Assembly (NCBI GenBank): GCA_018401375.1
Contig: JAGYKR010000001.1
Coordinates: forward strand, 124,001-188,000
Direction of reading: 5' to 3'
Length of the DNA stretch: 64,000 nt
Origin: Ilumatobacteraceae bacterium
GTDB taxonomy: Bacteria; Actinomycetota; Acidimicrobiia; Acidimicrobiales; Ilumatobacteraceae
Part shown: in pieces, positions 26,762-35,362 of the stretch
Layout of the letters: the number at the start of each line of letters is the position of its first letter
How positions within the stretch are numbered: position 1 is the first letter of the stretch
Program-made: the position numbers and the translations under genes
Notes under the pieces: generated by a model
What the model was told of the DNA's origin: nothing
Database searches by the model: none
The model's input: the letters and a program-made list of their open reading frames with translations, nothing else

Positions 26762-28051
26762 ATGACCGTGATGCCGTTTGCCCTCCTACCCGACAACTCT
26801 GCGTTGGATACCGATCAGATGTTGATGATCGGTGGATGCCGAGTGGATGATCTGGCCCTCGAATACGGGACCCCGCTGTTTATTTACGACGAGGCCCATC
26901 TGCGGGCGCGGTGCCGAGAAGCCGTGACGGCCTTCGGACACGAGCGGGTGGTCTACGCATCCAAAGCTTTTGTCTGCGGGGCGATGGCTCAGATCGCGCA
27001 CTCAGAGGGCATGTTGATCGATGTGGCCTCGGGCGGCGAACTGGCGATCACCTTGGCCGCAGGAGTACCCGCCTCATCATGTGTATTGCACGGCAATAAC
27101 AAAAGTCTGAGCGAACTCCGTGAAGCGATCAGCGCGGGGGTCCGCCACATCGTCATCGACTCCTTTGACGAGATGGACCGGCTCGAAGCTCTCCACCGGC
27201 CCGGTGGGAAGGTTCCAGATGTGATGATCCGGGTGACCCCGGGGGTGCACGTGCACACCCACGACTTCATTGCCACCGGCCAGGATGACTCCAAGTTTGG
27301 TTTTAACCTGCGGCGTGGCGATGCTGCAGCAGCGGTAGAGCGAGCAGCAGCCTCGGGTGCGATGAACCTGATCGGCGTGCACTGTCACATCGGATCCAAC
27401 GTGTTTGATGCCGAGAACTTCGCCCGTGCCGTGGAGGTAATGGCGGAGTTTGCAGAACCCCTCGGGCTTGAGCATCTGGTGCTCGGTGGGGGATTGGGTG
27501 TGGCCTACGTGGAGGGGGAACAGGCGGCCAGCCTGAGCGAATGGGGGGCTGCGCTCTTGTCGGCGGCCGCCGACCTCAAGGTGCGGTCTGCGATCAGCGT
27601 GGAGCCTGGCCGTTCAATTGTGGCTGCGGCTGCAATCACGGTGTACGAGGTGGGCACGATCAAAGAGATCTCCGGATTGCGTACCTATGTGGCGGTGGAC
27701 GGCGGGATGAGCGATAACCCGCGGCCCGTGCTCTACGGATCGGGATACGAAGCCTTCCTGCCTCGGGCGGTGACCGCCCCTCGCGTGGAGGGCTACCGGA
27801 TCGTGGGGAAACATTGTGAGAGTGGAGACGTCTTAGTCAACGAGGCACGTTTGCCAGGAGATGTGGCCGTGGGGGACCTCCTCGCCACCGCAGTGACAGG
27901 GGCTTACGGGCGTTCAATGGGTTCCAACTACAACGCGATCACCCGGCCGGCGGTGGTGTTCGTGGCCGATGGTGATGCCCGTCTCGTGATCCGTCGCGAG
28001 ACGTATGCGGACTTGCTCGCCACCGATCTCGCAGCGAATCGTCGCCCGTGA
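26762..28051 (+). CDS. lysA: Diaminopimelate decarboxylase
   Basis: The 429-residue PLP enzyme (alanine racemase-like barrel) shows the PLP lysine in VVYASKAFVCG, the GVHCHIGSNVFD segment, GGGLGVAYVEGE, the phosphate-binding EPGRSIVA and the substrate-binding cysteine of CESGDVL. It makes L-lysine from meso-diaminopimelate. I chose ATG 26762, 7 bases after argS; ATG 26771 is an alternative. The argS-lysA-hom order is typical of Actinobacteria, here interrupted by an opposing gene. Confidence 0.96.
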   Translation: MTVMPFALLPDNSALDTDQMLMIGGCRVDDLALEYGTPLFIYDEAHLRARCREAVTAFGHERVVYASKAFVCGAMAQIAHSEGMLIDVASGGELAITLAAGVPASSCVLHGNNKSLSELREAISAGVRHIVIDSFDEMDRLEALHRPGGKVPDVMIRVTPGVHVHTHDFIATGQDDSKFGFNLRRGDAAAAVERAAASGAMNLIGVHCHIGSNVFDAENFARAVEVMAEFAEPLGLEHLVLGGGLGVAYVEGEQAASLSEWGAALLSAAADLKVRSAISVEPGRSIVAAAAITVYEVGTIKEISGLRTYVAVDGGMSDNPRPVLYGSGYEAFLPRAVTAPRVEGYRIVGKHCESGDVLVNEARLPGDVAVGDLLATAVTGAYGRSMGSNYNAITRPAVVFVADGDARLVIRRETYADLLATDLAANRRP

Positions 28052-28075
28052 GGTGAAAGCTGTCAACAGGCCCCT

Positions 28076-28861
28076 TCAGCGTTTGCGCTGAGCGAGGTAG
28101 GCCCGCGAGATCGCTCGGGATTCCGGGTCAGCGAAGGCCACTACCAAGGTGTCGGCATCGTTTGCGTTGCGACGGGTGCCGATCATCTCCTCGGTCACTG
28201 CGTTGACCTGCTGTTTCGTGGTCCGCAAAGCAAATCCAGGCTTCGCTGCGAGTTCAGCGGCGAGGGTGTGAGCGACCTCGATCAGGGTGTCGGCCGGCAC
28301 TACCCGATTCAGAAATCGCAGTTCCTTGGCTTCAGCGGCGTCGAAGGGCCGACAGGTGAGCACCAGTTCTTTGGTGAGCGCCGGACCGATTTCACGAACC
28401 AGACGCGGGATCCCTCCCCACGCCAGCGGGATACCGAGATCAACTTCGGGGATTGAAAAGATTGTTCCCTCCGCAGCGATCCGCAGGTCACAGGAGGCGG
28501 CGAGCACCACTCCTCCGCCCACGCAATGGCCGTGAACTGCTGCGATGGTGATCGGACGGACCTCGGTGAGCGCCTCAGCAGCCAGGCGGCCAAGATCGGC
28601 GGTCTCACGTGGAGAGACGCCTTCGGCCTGTTGAGAGAAATCGTCGAGATCGAATCCGGCGCAAAATGCCCGCCCCTCGCCGCGCAGCACCACAACTTTG
28701 AGATCATGGCGCGAATTCACCCAGTCGCAGGCTTCAACGATCTCAGAGAGCAGGACTCGAGACAGGGCGTTCAGTCGTTGCGGGCGGTTCAGCACGATCT
28801 CGGCGATCGAGGTGCCCTCTTCGTGGTGAATCACTAGTGACGACAAATGTGGCGGCAGCAT
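28076..28861 (-). CDS. Enoyl-CoA hydratase/isomerase family protein, opposing lysA and hom
   Basis: The 261-residue crotonase-fold protein has NRPQRLNALS, the oxyanion segments GEGRAFCAGFDLDDF and HGHCVGGGVVLAASCDLRIAA, and EVDLGIPLAWGGIPRL. Glu in PEVDLG corresponds to a catalytic acid position. It sits on the minus strand between lysA and hom, separating genes that are contiguous in mycobacteria and corynebacteria. Composition is like its surroundings, so no sign of recent transfer is seen. Confidence 0.9.
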   Translation of the reverse strand: MLPPHLSSLVIHHEEGTSIAEIVLNRPQRLNALSRVLLSEIVEACDWVNSRHDLKVVVLRGEGRAFCAGFDLDDFSQQAEGVSPRETADLGRLAAEALTEVRPITIAAVHGHCVGGGVVLAASCDLRIAAEGTIFSIPEVDLGIPLAWGGIPRLVREIGPALTKELVLTCRPFDAAEAKELRFLNRVVPADTLIEVAHTLAAELAAKPGFALRTTKQQVNAVTEEMIGTRRNANDADTLVVAFADPESRAISRAYLAQRKR

Positions 28862-28924
28862 TCACACAGCACAGCACATCCAAGGGGAGCGCCCGGCACC
28901 GGCCAACGGTTAGCCTCTGGTCTC

Positions 28925-30289
28925 GTGACCTCGCCAGCATCCCCTCTCGTTGCCACCGGTGTGTCCGAGCTAGATCTGAAGGCGTCGGAATCTTCGGCCC
29001 CACGGCTCGGGCATGTGCGGGTTGGCCTGCTCGGATGCGGCAATGTCGGAGCGGCGCTGGTCAAACTCGTTGAGCAGCAGGCGCCGATGATTGAGGCCCG
29101 CACCGGTCTGCGCCTGGAGATCACCAGGATCGCCGTGCGCAACCTCTCCCGGGGACGAGATGTGGCCGTTCCCGAGGGTTTGTTGACCCGTGACGCCCAC
29201 AGCGTGGTGAATGATCCAGATGTGGATGTGGTCGTTGAGGTGATCGGTGGAATCGAACCGGCCCGAGAACTGATCACCGAAGCCCTTGCCGCGGGTAAGC
29301 CGGTGGTCAGCGCCAACAAAGAACTCTTGGCCAACGTCGGGACAGAACTGTTTACAGCAGCCGAATCACATGGGGTGGACCTGCTGTGCGAAGCGGCGGT
29401 AGCCGGCGGTATCCCGCTCATGCGGGCATTGCGCGAGAGTCTGCGCGGTGAGCCGATCCGGCGGGTGATGGGCATCGTGAACGGCACAACGAACTTCATT
29501 TTGACCAAGATGACCGAGGAAGGCGCCGAGTATTCCGCTGCCCTAGCCGAAGCCCAAGAACTTGGTTACGCCGAGCGCGATCCGACCGCCGATGTGGAGG
29601 GTTATGACGCAGGAGCCAAGGTGGCGATCATCGCGTCGATCTGTTTCGGCGCCCGGGTGGTGGCCGGCGACGTTTACCACGAGGGCATCTCCAACATCTC
29701 GGCTGCGGAGATCGCGATCGCCAAGCGGCTCGGCTATGTGGTCAAGTTGCTCGGAATCGCCGAACGAGATTCACAGACCGGTGAGATCGGGGTGCGGGTG
29801 CACCCGGCGATGGTGCCGCTGCATCACCCCTTGGCCAGCGTGCGCGAGAGCTACAACGCAGTGTTCGTGGATTCCGATGCCGCCGGCTCGCTGATGTTCT
29901 ACGGGCGTGGTGCCGGAGGGGCCCCGACGGCCTCAGCGGTTCTCGGTGATTTGATCGATGCCAGTTTGAACCTCTGTCAGGGCACCCATGGGATTTCGGG
30001 TACCTTCACGCGCCACCCGATTCGAGCCATCGATGAGACCACAGCGGAATATCTGCTCGGCCTTGACGTGGCGGATCAACCCGGCGTGCTCCACGCAGTG
30101 ACCGGTGTGTTTGCCCGCCACGGCGTCAGCATTCGCGTGGCGGAGCAAGAAGGAATCGGGCCTGATGCTCGCCTCGTGTTCATTACCCACGAGGCCCGTG
30201 AAGCTGACCTGCAGGCCACAGTTCGGGAACTGCGCGACCTCGATGTAGTCCGCCGAGTGGGCGGACTGTTGCGGGTGATTTCGGGGTGA
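28925..30289 (+). CDS. hom: Homoserine dehydrogenase
   Basis: The 454-residue protein has the NAD(P)-binding GLLGCGNVGAALVKL, the catalytic region GIVNGTTNFILTKM with YAERDPTADVEGYDAGAK, and a C-terminal ACT domain (DVADQPGVLHAVTGVFARHGVSIR) that usually gives threonine feedback inhibition. It reduces aspartate semialdehyde to homoserine. I chose GTG 28925; the longer frame overlaps the divergent crotonase gene. thrC follows directly. Confidence 0.96.
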   Translation: MTSPASPLVATGVSELDLKASESSAPRLGHVRVGLLGCGNVGAALVKLVEQQAPMIEARTGLRLEITRIAVRNLSRGRDVAVPEGLLTRDAHSVVNDPDVDVVVEVIGGIEPARELITEALAAGKPVVSANKELLANVGTELFTAAESHGVDLLCEAAVAGGIPLMRALRESLRGEPIRRVMGIVNGTTNFILTKMTEEGAEYSAALAEAQELGYAERDPTADVEGYDAGAKVAIIASICFGARVVAGDVYHEGISNISAAEIAIAKRLGYVVKLLGIAERDSQTGEIGVRVHPAMVPLHHPLASVRESYNAVFVDSDAAGSLMFYGRGAGGAPTASAVLGDLIDASLNLCQGTHGISGTFTRHPIRAIDETTAEYLLGLDVADQPGVLHAVTGVFARHGVSIRVAEQEGIGPDARLVFITHEAREADLQATVRELRDLDVVRRVGGLLRVISG

Positions 30290-30291
30290 CC

Positions 30292-31683
30292 ATGCGGTAT
30301 GTCTCCACCCGTGGGCAAGCCCCGGTACTCGGGTTCGCAGATGTGTTGCTGGCCGGTCTGGCCCGTGACGGCGGTTTGTATGTGCCTGAGTCATGGCCCC
30401 GTCTACCTGAGCCTCAGGTGCTCGCCGGGCTTCGTCAGCAGGGATATGCCGAGGTGGCCGCAGCGGTCATGGCGCCCTTTGTCAGCGGGGACATTGACGA
30501 TGAGACCTTTACTCGGATCTGTCGGGAGGCCTACGCCGAGTTCCGCCATCCGGCGGTGGTCCCACTCGTGCAGATCGACAGCACCCAATGGGTCCAAGAA
30601 CTGTTCCACGGCCCGACCCTCGCCTTTAAAGACGTAGCCCTCCAACTCGTTGGCCGACTCTTTGATCATGTGCTTGGCAAGCGCAACGAGCATGTCACGA
30701 TCGTGGGCGCGACGAGTGGTGACACCGGACCCGCAGCCATCGATGGGGTCAAAGGATGCGAGCACGTGGACATCGTGATTCTGTATCCGGCAGGTCGCAC
30801 CAGCGAGGTGCAACGTCGTCAGATGACCACCGTGCAGGCCCCGAATGTTCATGCGATCGCTGTGGACGGCACCTTCGATGACTGCCAGGACTTGGTCAAG
30901 GCGATGTTCAATGATGTGGCCTTCAGAGAGCGCATGAACCTCTCAGCGATCAATTCGATCAACTGGGCTCGGGTGATGGCGCAGGTCGTGTATTACGTGA
31001 CGGCGAGCCATGCCCTCAGTGGACCGGTGGCCTTTAGTGTGCCCACGGGGAACTTTGGCAACGTTCTGGCCGGCTGGATCGCCCAACGGATGGGTGCCCC
31101 GATCAGCCGTTTCATGGTGGCCTCAAACACCAACGACATTTTGACTCGCTTCATCACTGCTGGCGACATGTCTGCACGCGATGTCGTTGCCACCATCAGC
31201 CCGAGCATGGACATCCAGGTCTCTTCCAACTTTGAGCGACTGCTGTTTGAGATGAACGACCGGGACGGGGCAGTGACGGCCGAACAACTGCAGCGGTTTC
31301 GGACCACAGGATCATTGAGGGTGGAACCTGATCAACGCAGCCAGTGGATCGAGGGCAACTTTTCGGCCTTTGCCAGCGATGACACTGCGACCTTGGCGGA
31401 GATCGCCCGGGTGTATCGCGAGACCTCGATGTTGTTGGACCCACATACGGCCATCGGTACGGCGGCGGCTCGCCTCATCACGACGGGGGAGCAGGTTGTG
31501 ACTCTGGGCACTGCGCATCCCGCCAAGTTCCCTGATGCCGTGGAGCGAGCCACTGGGGTGCGTCCGGCGCTCCCCGCCCATTTGGCTGACCTGATGTCGC
31601 GTCCCGAACGGCTCCGTTCAGTTCCCTGCGATCTCGTTGCTGTCCAGAGGCTCGTCTCAGAGGTTGCCCGAATCAGATCCTGA
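30292..31683 (+). CDS. thrC: Threonine synthase (long form)
   Basis: The 463-residue PLP enzyme begins MRYVSTRG, with the N-terminal threonine synthase domain, the PLP lysine in GPTLAFKDVALQ, GATSGDTGPAAIDGV and VPTGNFGNVLAG. It is the long E. coli/yeast type, whereas mycobacteria carry the short type. A GTG at 30286 overlapping the hom stop is an alternative start. thrB, normally next in Actinobacteria, is absent; rho follows after 262 bases. Confidence 0.95.
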   Translation: MRYVSTRGQAPVLGFADVLLAGLARDGGLYVPESWPRLPEPQVLAGLRQQGYAEVAAAVMAPFVSGDIDDETFTRICREAYAEFRHPAVVPLVQIDSTQWVQELFHGPTLAFKDVALQLVGRLFDHVLGKRNEHVTIVGATSGDTGPAAIDGVKGCEHVDIVILYPAGRTSEVQRRQMTTVQAPNVHAIAVDGTFDDCQDLVKAMFNDVAFRERMNLSAINSINWARVMAQVVYYVTASHALSGPVAFSVPTGNFGNVLAGWIAQRMGAPISRFMVASNTNDILTRFITAGDMSARDVVATISPSMDIQVSSNFERLLFEMNDRDGAVTAEQLQRFRTTGSLRVEPDQRSQWIEGNFSAFASDDTATLAEIARVYRETSMLLDPHTAIGTAAARLITTGEQVVTLGTAHPAKFPDAVERATGVRPALPAHLADLMSRPERLRSVPCDLVAVQRLVSEVARIRS

Positions 31684-31945
31684 CAAGACGGATGGAGCTG
31701 GCGTTGCGGAGCGGTCCGTTACACCGATACAGTGCGAGGTGCCCGGTTCCGGGCGGTTTCCTGGGGGCCTTGTAACGGGCGGAGTTCGTCTCCTACGTTG
31801 AGGTGTCTCATTTTGGGAACCAACGCATCTTCTGATTCTGAGATCCTGTGCGCAGTGACGCAATCCGCTCCACCCTGATGCTCAGGCATGGTGTTCAGGA
31901 TCACGAGATCCCCCTTTTGCGTTCTCTCTAACAAAGTAGGTCAAG
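31684..31945 (+). promoter_or_regulatory. rho leader region with hairpins
   Basis: This 262-base gap has a possible promoter (TTGCGG at 31704-31709, 18 bases, TACAGT at 31728-31733), implying a leader of about 200 bases. It contains a GC hairpin GCCCGGTTCCGGGC (31741-31754) and GGATC-ACGA-GATCC (31898-31911) followed directly by CCCTTTT, a weak intrinsic-terminator shape 34 bases before the rho start. Long leaders with self-regulation are known for rho genes in other bacteria; here it is inference. Confidence 0.4.
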
Positions 31946-33925
31946 GTGGCCGCACAGGCACTCGAACAGTCCCAACTCGAATCCAAGGACAAAGATCAGC
32001 TTTTGGCCATCGCGAAGGCGCTCGGTCTGAAAGCTTCGGCCCGCAACAAAAAGGCCGACATCATCGGCCAGATCTTGGAGATGACGGCGGCCCCGGCCGG
32101 CGGTGCTCCGTCGTCAAGTTCGGCGGCGCCTAGCCCAGCGGCGTCTGCGTCGTCTTCCTCGCCGGAGTCGAGCCCGGAGTCAAGCCCGGCATCGAGCCCG
32201 GAGTCGAGCCCGGAGTCGAGCCCGGCTTCTTCGGAGAACGGCTCACCAGCGCGAGGATCCAGTTCTCGTTCGTCAACTGGATCGGCCTCGGCGCGTAACT
32301 CTCGTCAAGCTTCGGCACCCGACTCCCCCGCTCCTGATGCCGAGCCCCTTGCTGATTGGGAACGAGAGGTGTCAGCCGACACCACAGACCCAACCGAAGC
32401 CGGTCCCGCATCGGGTTCTGATCAGGCGCAGGCCGGTGGCCGTTCCCGTGCTGATTCTGCCCGTGCTGATTCTGCCCGTACTGATTCTGCTCGCGGCCGC
32501 AACGCTTCGACCCGCACCGATGGTGACCGTCGTGGCCCTCGTGCTGAGCGAGGAGACCGTACCGACCGGAGCGAGCGCACGGAGCGCACGGATCGTCCGG
32601 AGCGCACGGATCGTCCGGAGCGGACTGATCGCAGCGATCGTCCAGGTGGAGATCGCACCGACGAGGAAAGTCGTAATCGTCGTCGGCGCCGTCGGCGTAA
32701 AGGTGGGCGAGGTCCCGATGGTCCCCAAGGTGAGGACCGCGACATCTTGGATACCGATACCGACACCGACTACGTGGCTCCGGCCTCCAATGAGCCGGTT
32801 CCCGTGGAGGGCTATCTGGATTTGCGTGATGAGGGCTACGGATTCTTGCGGGTCAAGGGCTTCCTCCCAAGTCGCGAGGATGCGTACATCCCCGTCAAGC
32901 TCTCCCGTCAGTACAGCCTCCGCAAAGGTGACCACATCACTGGCCTCGGACGCCCGGCAGGTCGTAACGAAAAAAATCCGGCGCTGCTCGAAATCCACAC
33001 CATCAACGGCGGGGCCCCTGAGACCGCTAAGGGTCGGCGGAGGTTTGAGGACCTCACCGCACTGTTCCCCGATGAGCGTCTCCACCTCGAGAACTCTGTT
33101 GATCCCACCGATATGACAGCTCGGATCATCGATCTCGTCTCACCGATCGGTAAGGGTCAGCGCGGCATCATCGTGTCTCCGCCGAAGGCTGGCAAGACCA
33201 CAGTGATGAAGACGATCGCCACAGCGATCGAGCGGAACAATCCTGAGGTCAAGATGATCGTGCTCTTGATCGATGAACGCCCCGAAGAGGTGACCGATAT
33301 GCGCCGAACCGTGCGCGGTGAGGTCATTTCTTCCACCTTCGATCGTCCGAGCGACGAGCACACCCACGTGGCGGAGATGACGATCGAGCGAGCCAAGCGG
33401 ATGGTGGAAATGGGCGAGGACGTGGTGATCATCCTCGATGGCATCACCCGATTGAGCCGGGCTTATAACCTCGCAGCACCAGCTTCGGGTCGGATCTTGT
33501 CGGGTGGTATCGATGCTGGTGCGCTGTACCCGCCGAAGAAGTTCTTTGGTGCAGCGCGCAACATCGAAGAGGGTGGCTCGCTGACGATCTTGGCTACCGC
33601 CCTGGTAGAGACGAACAGCCGGATGGACGATGCGATCTTCGAGGAGTTCAAGGGCACAGGCAACATGGAACTGCGCCTAGATCGGCGCCTTGCTGAGCGC
33701 CGGATCTATCCGGCCATCGATGTCGACTCCTCGAGCACTCGTCACGAGGAGCTGTTGTTCGATCGCAAACAGTTGCAGATGGTGTGGAAGCTACGTCGAG
33801 TGTTGTCCGGTCTCGCAGCCGACGGAAACGCCGCTCCAGGCCTCGAGTTGTTGATCGACCGGCTCAAGACCTTCCGGACAAATGACGAATTCCTCAATGA
33901 GATTGCCAAACAACCGACGATGTGA
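31946..33925 (+). CDS. rho: Transcription termination factor Rho with long disordered insert
   Basis: The 659-residue protein has an N-terminal Rho_N helix-extended-helix ([20 protein letters not shown], about 15-50), a long Ser/Pro/Arg/Asp-rich disordered segment (about 52-270), the cold-shock RNA-binding domain ([19 protein letters not shown]), and the RecA-type ATPase with Walker A PPKAGKTT (about 414) and Walker [11 protein letters not shown] (about 492). It is the hexameric RNA helicase that ends transcription. Long N-terminal inserts are known in Actinobacteria. Start is GTG 31946. The insert contains three separate tandem-repeat arrays. Confidence 0.97.
   Translation: MAAQALEQSQLESKDKDQLLAIAKALGLKASARNKKADIIGQILEMTAAPAGGAPSSSSAAPSPAASASSSSPESSPESSPASSPESSPESSPASSENGSPARGSSSRSSTGSASARNSRQASAPDSPAPDAEPLADWEREVSADTTDPTEAGPASGSDQAQAGGRSRADSARADSARTDSARGRNASTRTDGDRRGPRAERGDRTDRSERTERTDRPERTDRPERTDRSDRPGGDRTDEESRNRRRRRRRKGGRGPDGPQGEDRDILDTDTDTDYVAPASNEPVPVEGYLDLRDEGYGFLRVKGFLPSREDAYIPVKLSRQYSLRKGDHITGLGRPAGRNEKNPALLEIHTINGGAPETAKGRRRFEDLTALFPDERLHLENSVDPTDMTARIIDLVSPIGKGQRGIIVSPPKAGKTTVMKTIATAIERNNPEVKMIVLLIDERPEEVTDMRRTVRGEVISSTFDRPSDEHTHVAEMTIERAKRMVEMGEDVVIILDGITRLSRAYNLAAPASGRILSGGIDAGALYPPKKFFGAARNIEEGGSLTILATALVETNSRMDDAIFEEFKGTGNMELRLDRRLAERRIYPAIDVDSSSTRHEELLFDRKQLQMVWKLRRVLSGLAADGNAAPGLELLIDRLKTFRTNDEFLNEIAKQPTM
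32162..32233 (+). repeat. 12-base tandem repeat in rho (PESS units)
   Basis: Six 12-base units of the type CCGGAGTCGAGC encode PESS/PASS in the disordered segment of Rho. Several units are identical, indicating slippage expansion. Confidence 0.85.
32447..32491 (+). repeat. 15-base tandem repeat in rho (RADSA units)
   Basis: Three 15-base units (CGTGCTGATTCTGCC and one variant) encode repeated R-A/T-D-S-A in the Rho insert. Confidence 0.85.
32580..32633 (+). repeat. 18-base tandem repeat in rho (RTDRPE units)
   Basis: Two identical 18-base units starting CGGAGCGCACGGATCGTC and one diverged copy encode repeated E-R-T-D-R-P, making a mixed-charge stretch in Rho. Confidence 0.85.
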
Positions 33926-33966
33926 TCTGCCGGTAGGATCACAGCGCACGATTCGAGGAGCTTGAA

Positions 33967-34182
33967 ATGCAAAGTGACATTCATCCCACATACACAGAGA
34001 TCACTGTTCGTTGCTCATGTGGCAACCAGTTCCAGACCCGGTCCACCAAGGCCCAGGAACTGTCCCTCGAACTCTGCAACGAGTGCCATCCGTTCTTCAC
34101 CGGCAAGCAAAAGCTGGTGGACTCGGGCGGGCGCGTGGAGCGCTTTAACAAGCGCTACGGCAGCCGCGGCCCCAAGAGCTGA
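33967..34182 (+). CDS. rpmE: 50S ribosomal protein L31, zinc-binding (C+) form
   Basis: The 71-residue protein begins MQSDIHPTY and has the zinc ligands Cys16, Cys18, Cys37 and Cys40 (CSC and CNEC), the C+ paralogue used under zinc sufficiency. [18 protein letters not shown] is the conserved core. GAGGAG lies 7 bases before the ATG, and TAGGAT about 33943-33948 could be a separate -10 element. The rho-rpmE-prfA order is conserved. Confidence 0.97.
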   Translation: MQSDIHPTYTEITVRCSCGNQFQTRSTKAQELSLELCNECHPFFTGKQKLVDSGGRVERFNKRYGSRGPKS

Positions 34183-34194
34183 TCGTCGCCGCAG

Positions 34195-35265
34195 TTGAGC
34201 GACCCCGGTTCTGATCCGGCCGGTCGCCATCAGCGCCTCCTCGGGATTGCGCTGGGGGCATTGGTCACCGAACACGCCGGCATAACGTTTTCTGGCGCGC
34301 CCGTCACCCCAACAGCCTTTGGCGCCGCAGTCATCGGTGAGGATCTGGCCGCCTGGGTGATTCTTGACGTGCGTCAACGAGACCCGGCGTCACTCCTCGG
34401 TGCAGTAATGGCGTGGGCGATTCGGGCGGAGGTTCGTTCGGTGCGCATCATCACCGACATTCACTCAGAAGTTCTCTCGCGCCGAGCAGCACACTGGGAC
34501 CTCGAGGTTTCCGTCTGGCTGCGCGAGGGTCGTTCCCTCACAATGTGCGGCCCGGCACCTGTTGGGCCCGTCCGTTCGCCTGATCCCCGCCATCTCGCCT
34601 TCGTGGATGTGATTCGTGATGCAGGGGTTTCGGTGTCGATTGAGCACGGTGTGGTAGCAGGCGAGGTGCGAGGACTGGAGATCTGTCGGGTCGTTGATGA
34701 CCCTGCAGGTGCGGCCCGATTACAAGTTGGGGTGGGAGCCAACGATCGACTCGCCTTCTCGATGCTTTACGAAGGCGAACCCGTGGAGCAATCCTTAGTT
34801 CGAGTGGAGGCTGAGGTGCGCACCCACCGCAGCCTTGGGGCGGCTCGCCATCCCCTCAACCAGCTCGCCAAAGAACGTTTTTTGCGGTGGTATCTCGAGC
34901 AATCCCCGGAGATCGTGGGGGCTCGGTCCTTGACTTCGGAACCCGGACCCGTACCGCGAATCGGTCTGAGCGCGGCCTCTCCGTGTTCAGCGATCGGTGT
35001 TGATCTCACTGGAAAACCGATGCTCGTCATCTGCTCGGTAGGTATCGATCTCGATGTGGTCCCTTACGCGATCGATGCCCGCCTGCAGGCGGGGAGCCGT
35101 GCCGTTGTGCAGCCACTAGACGGTTCAGAGGGTCCCTCTCGCTTGGTGATTGTGGTTCCGTCACGGGATCTGATCGCAGTCCAAAAAGACGTAGCGGCCC
35201 GAATCGCCCCCGATGATCAGTGGGAGCCGGTGGAGTTTGTCGGAATCGACTGGCCTGCACCTTAA
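34195..35265 (+). CDS. Uncharacterised protein between rpmE and prfA
   Basis: The 356-residue product begins with TTG at 34195, 12 bases after rpmE. I do not recognise a domain. The first half alternates short strands and helices (AAWVILDVRQRDPASLLGAVMAWAIRA, VRSVRIITDIHSEVLSRRA), and a conserved-looking block is QLAKERFLRWYLEQSPEIVGARSL. No signal peptide or membrane segment. Composition and third-position GC are like its neighbours. Its position in a translation-factor operon suggests an RNA- or ribosome-related role, but that is only context. Confidence 0.7.
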   Translation: MSDPGSDPAGRHQRLLGIALGALVTEHAGITFSGAPVTPTAFGAAVIGEDLAAWVILDVRQRDPASLLGAVMAWAIRAEVRSVRIITDIHSEVLSRRAAHWDLEVSVWLREGRSLTMCGPAPVGPVRSPDPRHLAFVDVIRDAGVSVSIEHGVVAGEVRGLEICRVVDDPAGAARLQVGVGANDRLAFSMLYEGEPVEQSLVRVEAEVRTHRSLGAARHPLNQLAKERFLRWYLEQSPEIVGARSLTSEPGPVPRIGLSAASPCSAIGVDLTGKPMLVICSVGIDLDVVPYAIDARLQAGSRAVVQPLDGSEGPSRLVIVVPSRDLIAVQKDVAARIAPDDQWEPVEFVGIDWPAP

Positions 35266-35307
35266 ACCTGGCAGTTAAAGCTGGCAGGTCACAGATCTTC
35301 CCAATCA

Positions 35308-35331
35308 CAGGTGTTGCGGAACCGTCACCTG
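35308..35331. terminator. Hairpin upstream of prfA
   Basis: CAGGTG and CACCTG (35308-35313 and 35326-35331) form an inverted repeat with further internal pairs (CGG/CCG). It could end the rho-rpmE transcript or shape the prfA leader; there is no T-tract. Confidence 0.3.
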
Positions 35332-35362
35332 CGTCAAGAATCTCAGTAGCCTGCGCAGCGAG

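Noticed and set aside
28076-28091. TCAGCG-TTTG-CGCTGA hairpin at the lysA/crotonase convergent end, and GCGAC/GTCGC at 12533-12548
   Set aside because: The stems are only 5-6 bp, as expected by chance in GC-rich DNA, and no T-tract follows.
32103-33116. 337-residue Arg/Val-rich frame on the plus strand
   Set aside because: Alternate frame of rho; the composition is produced by the repeat arrays and codon bias of rho.
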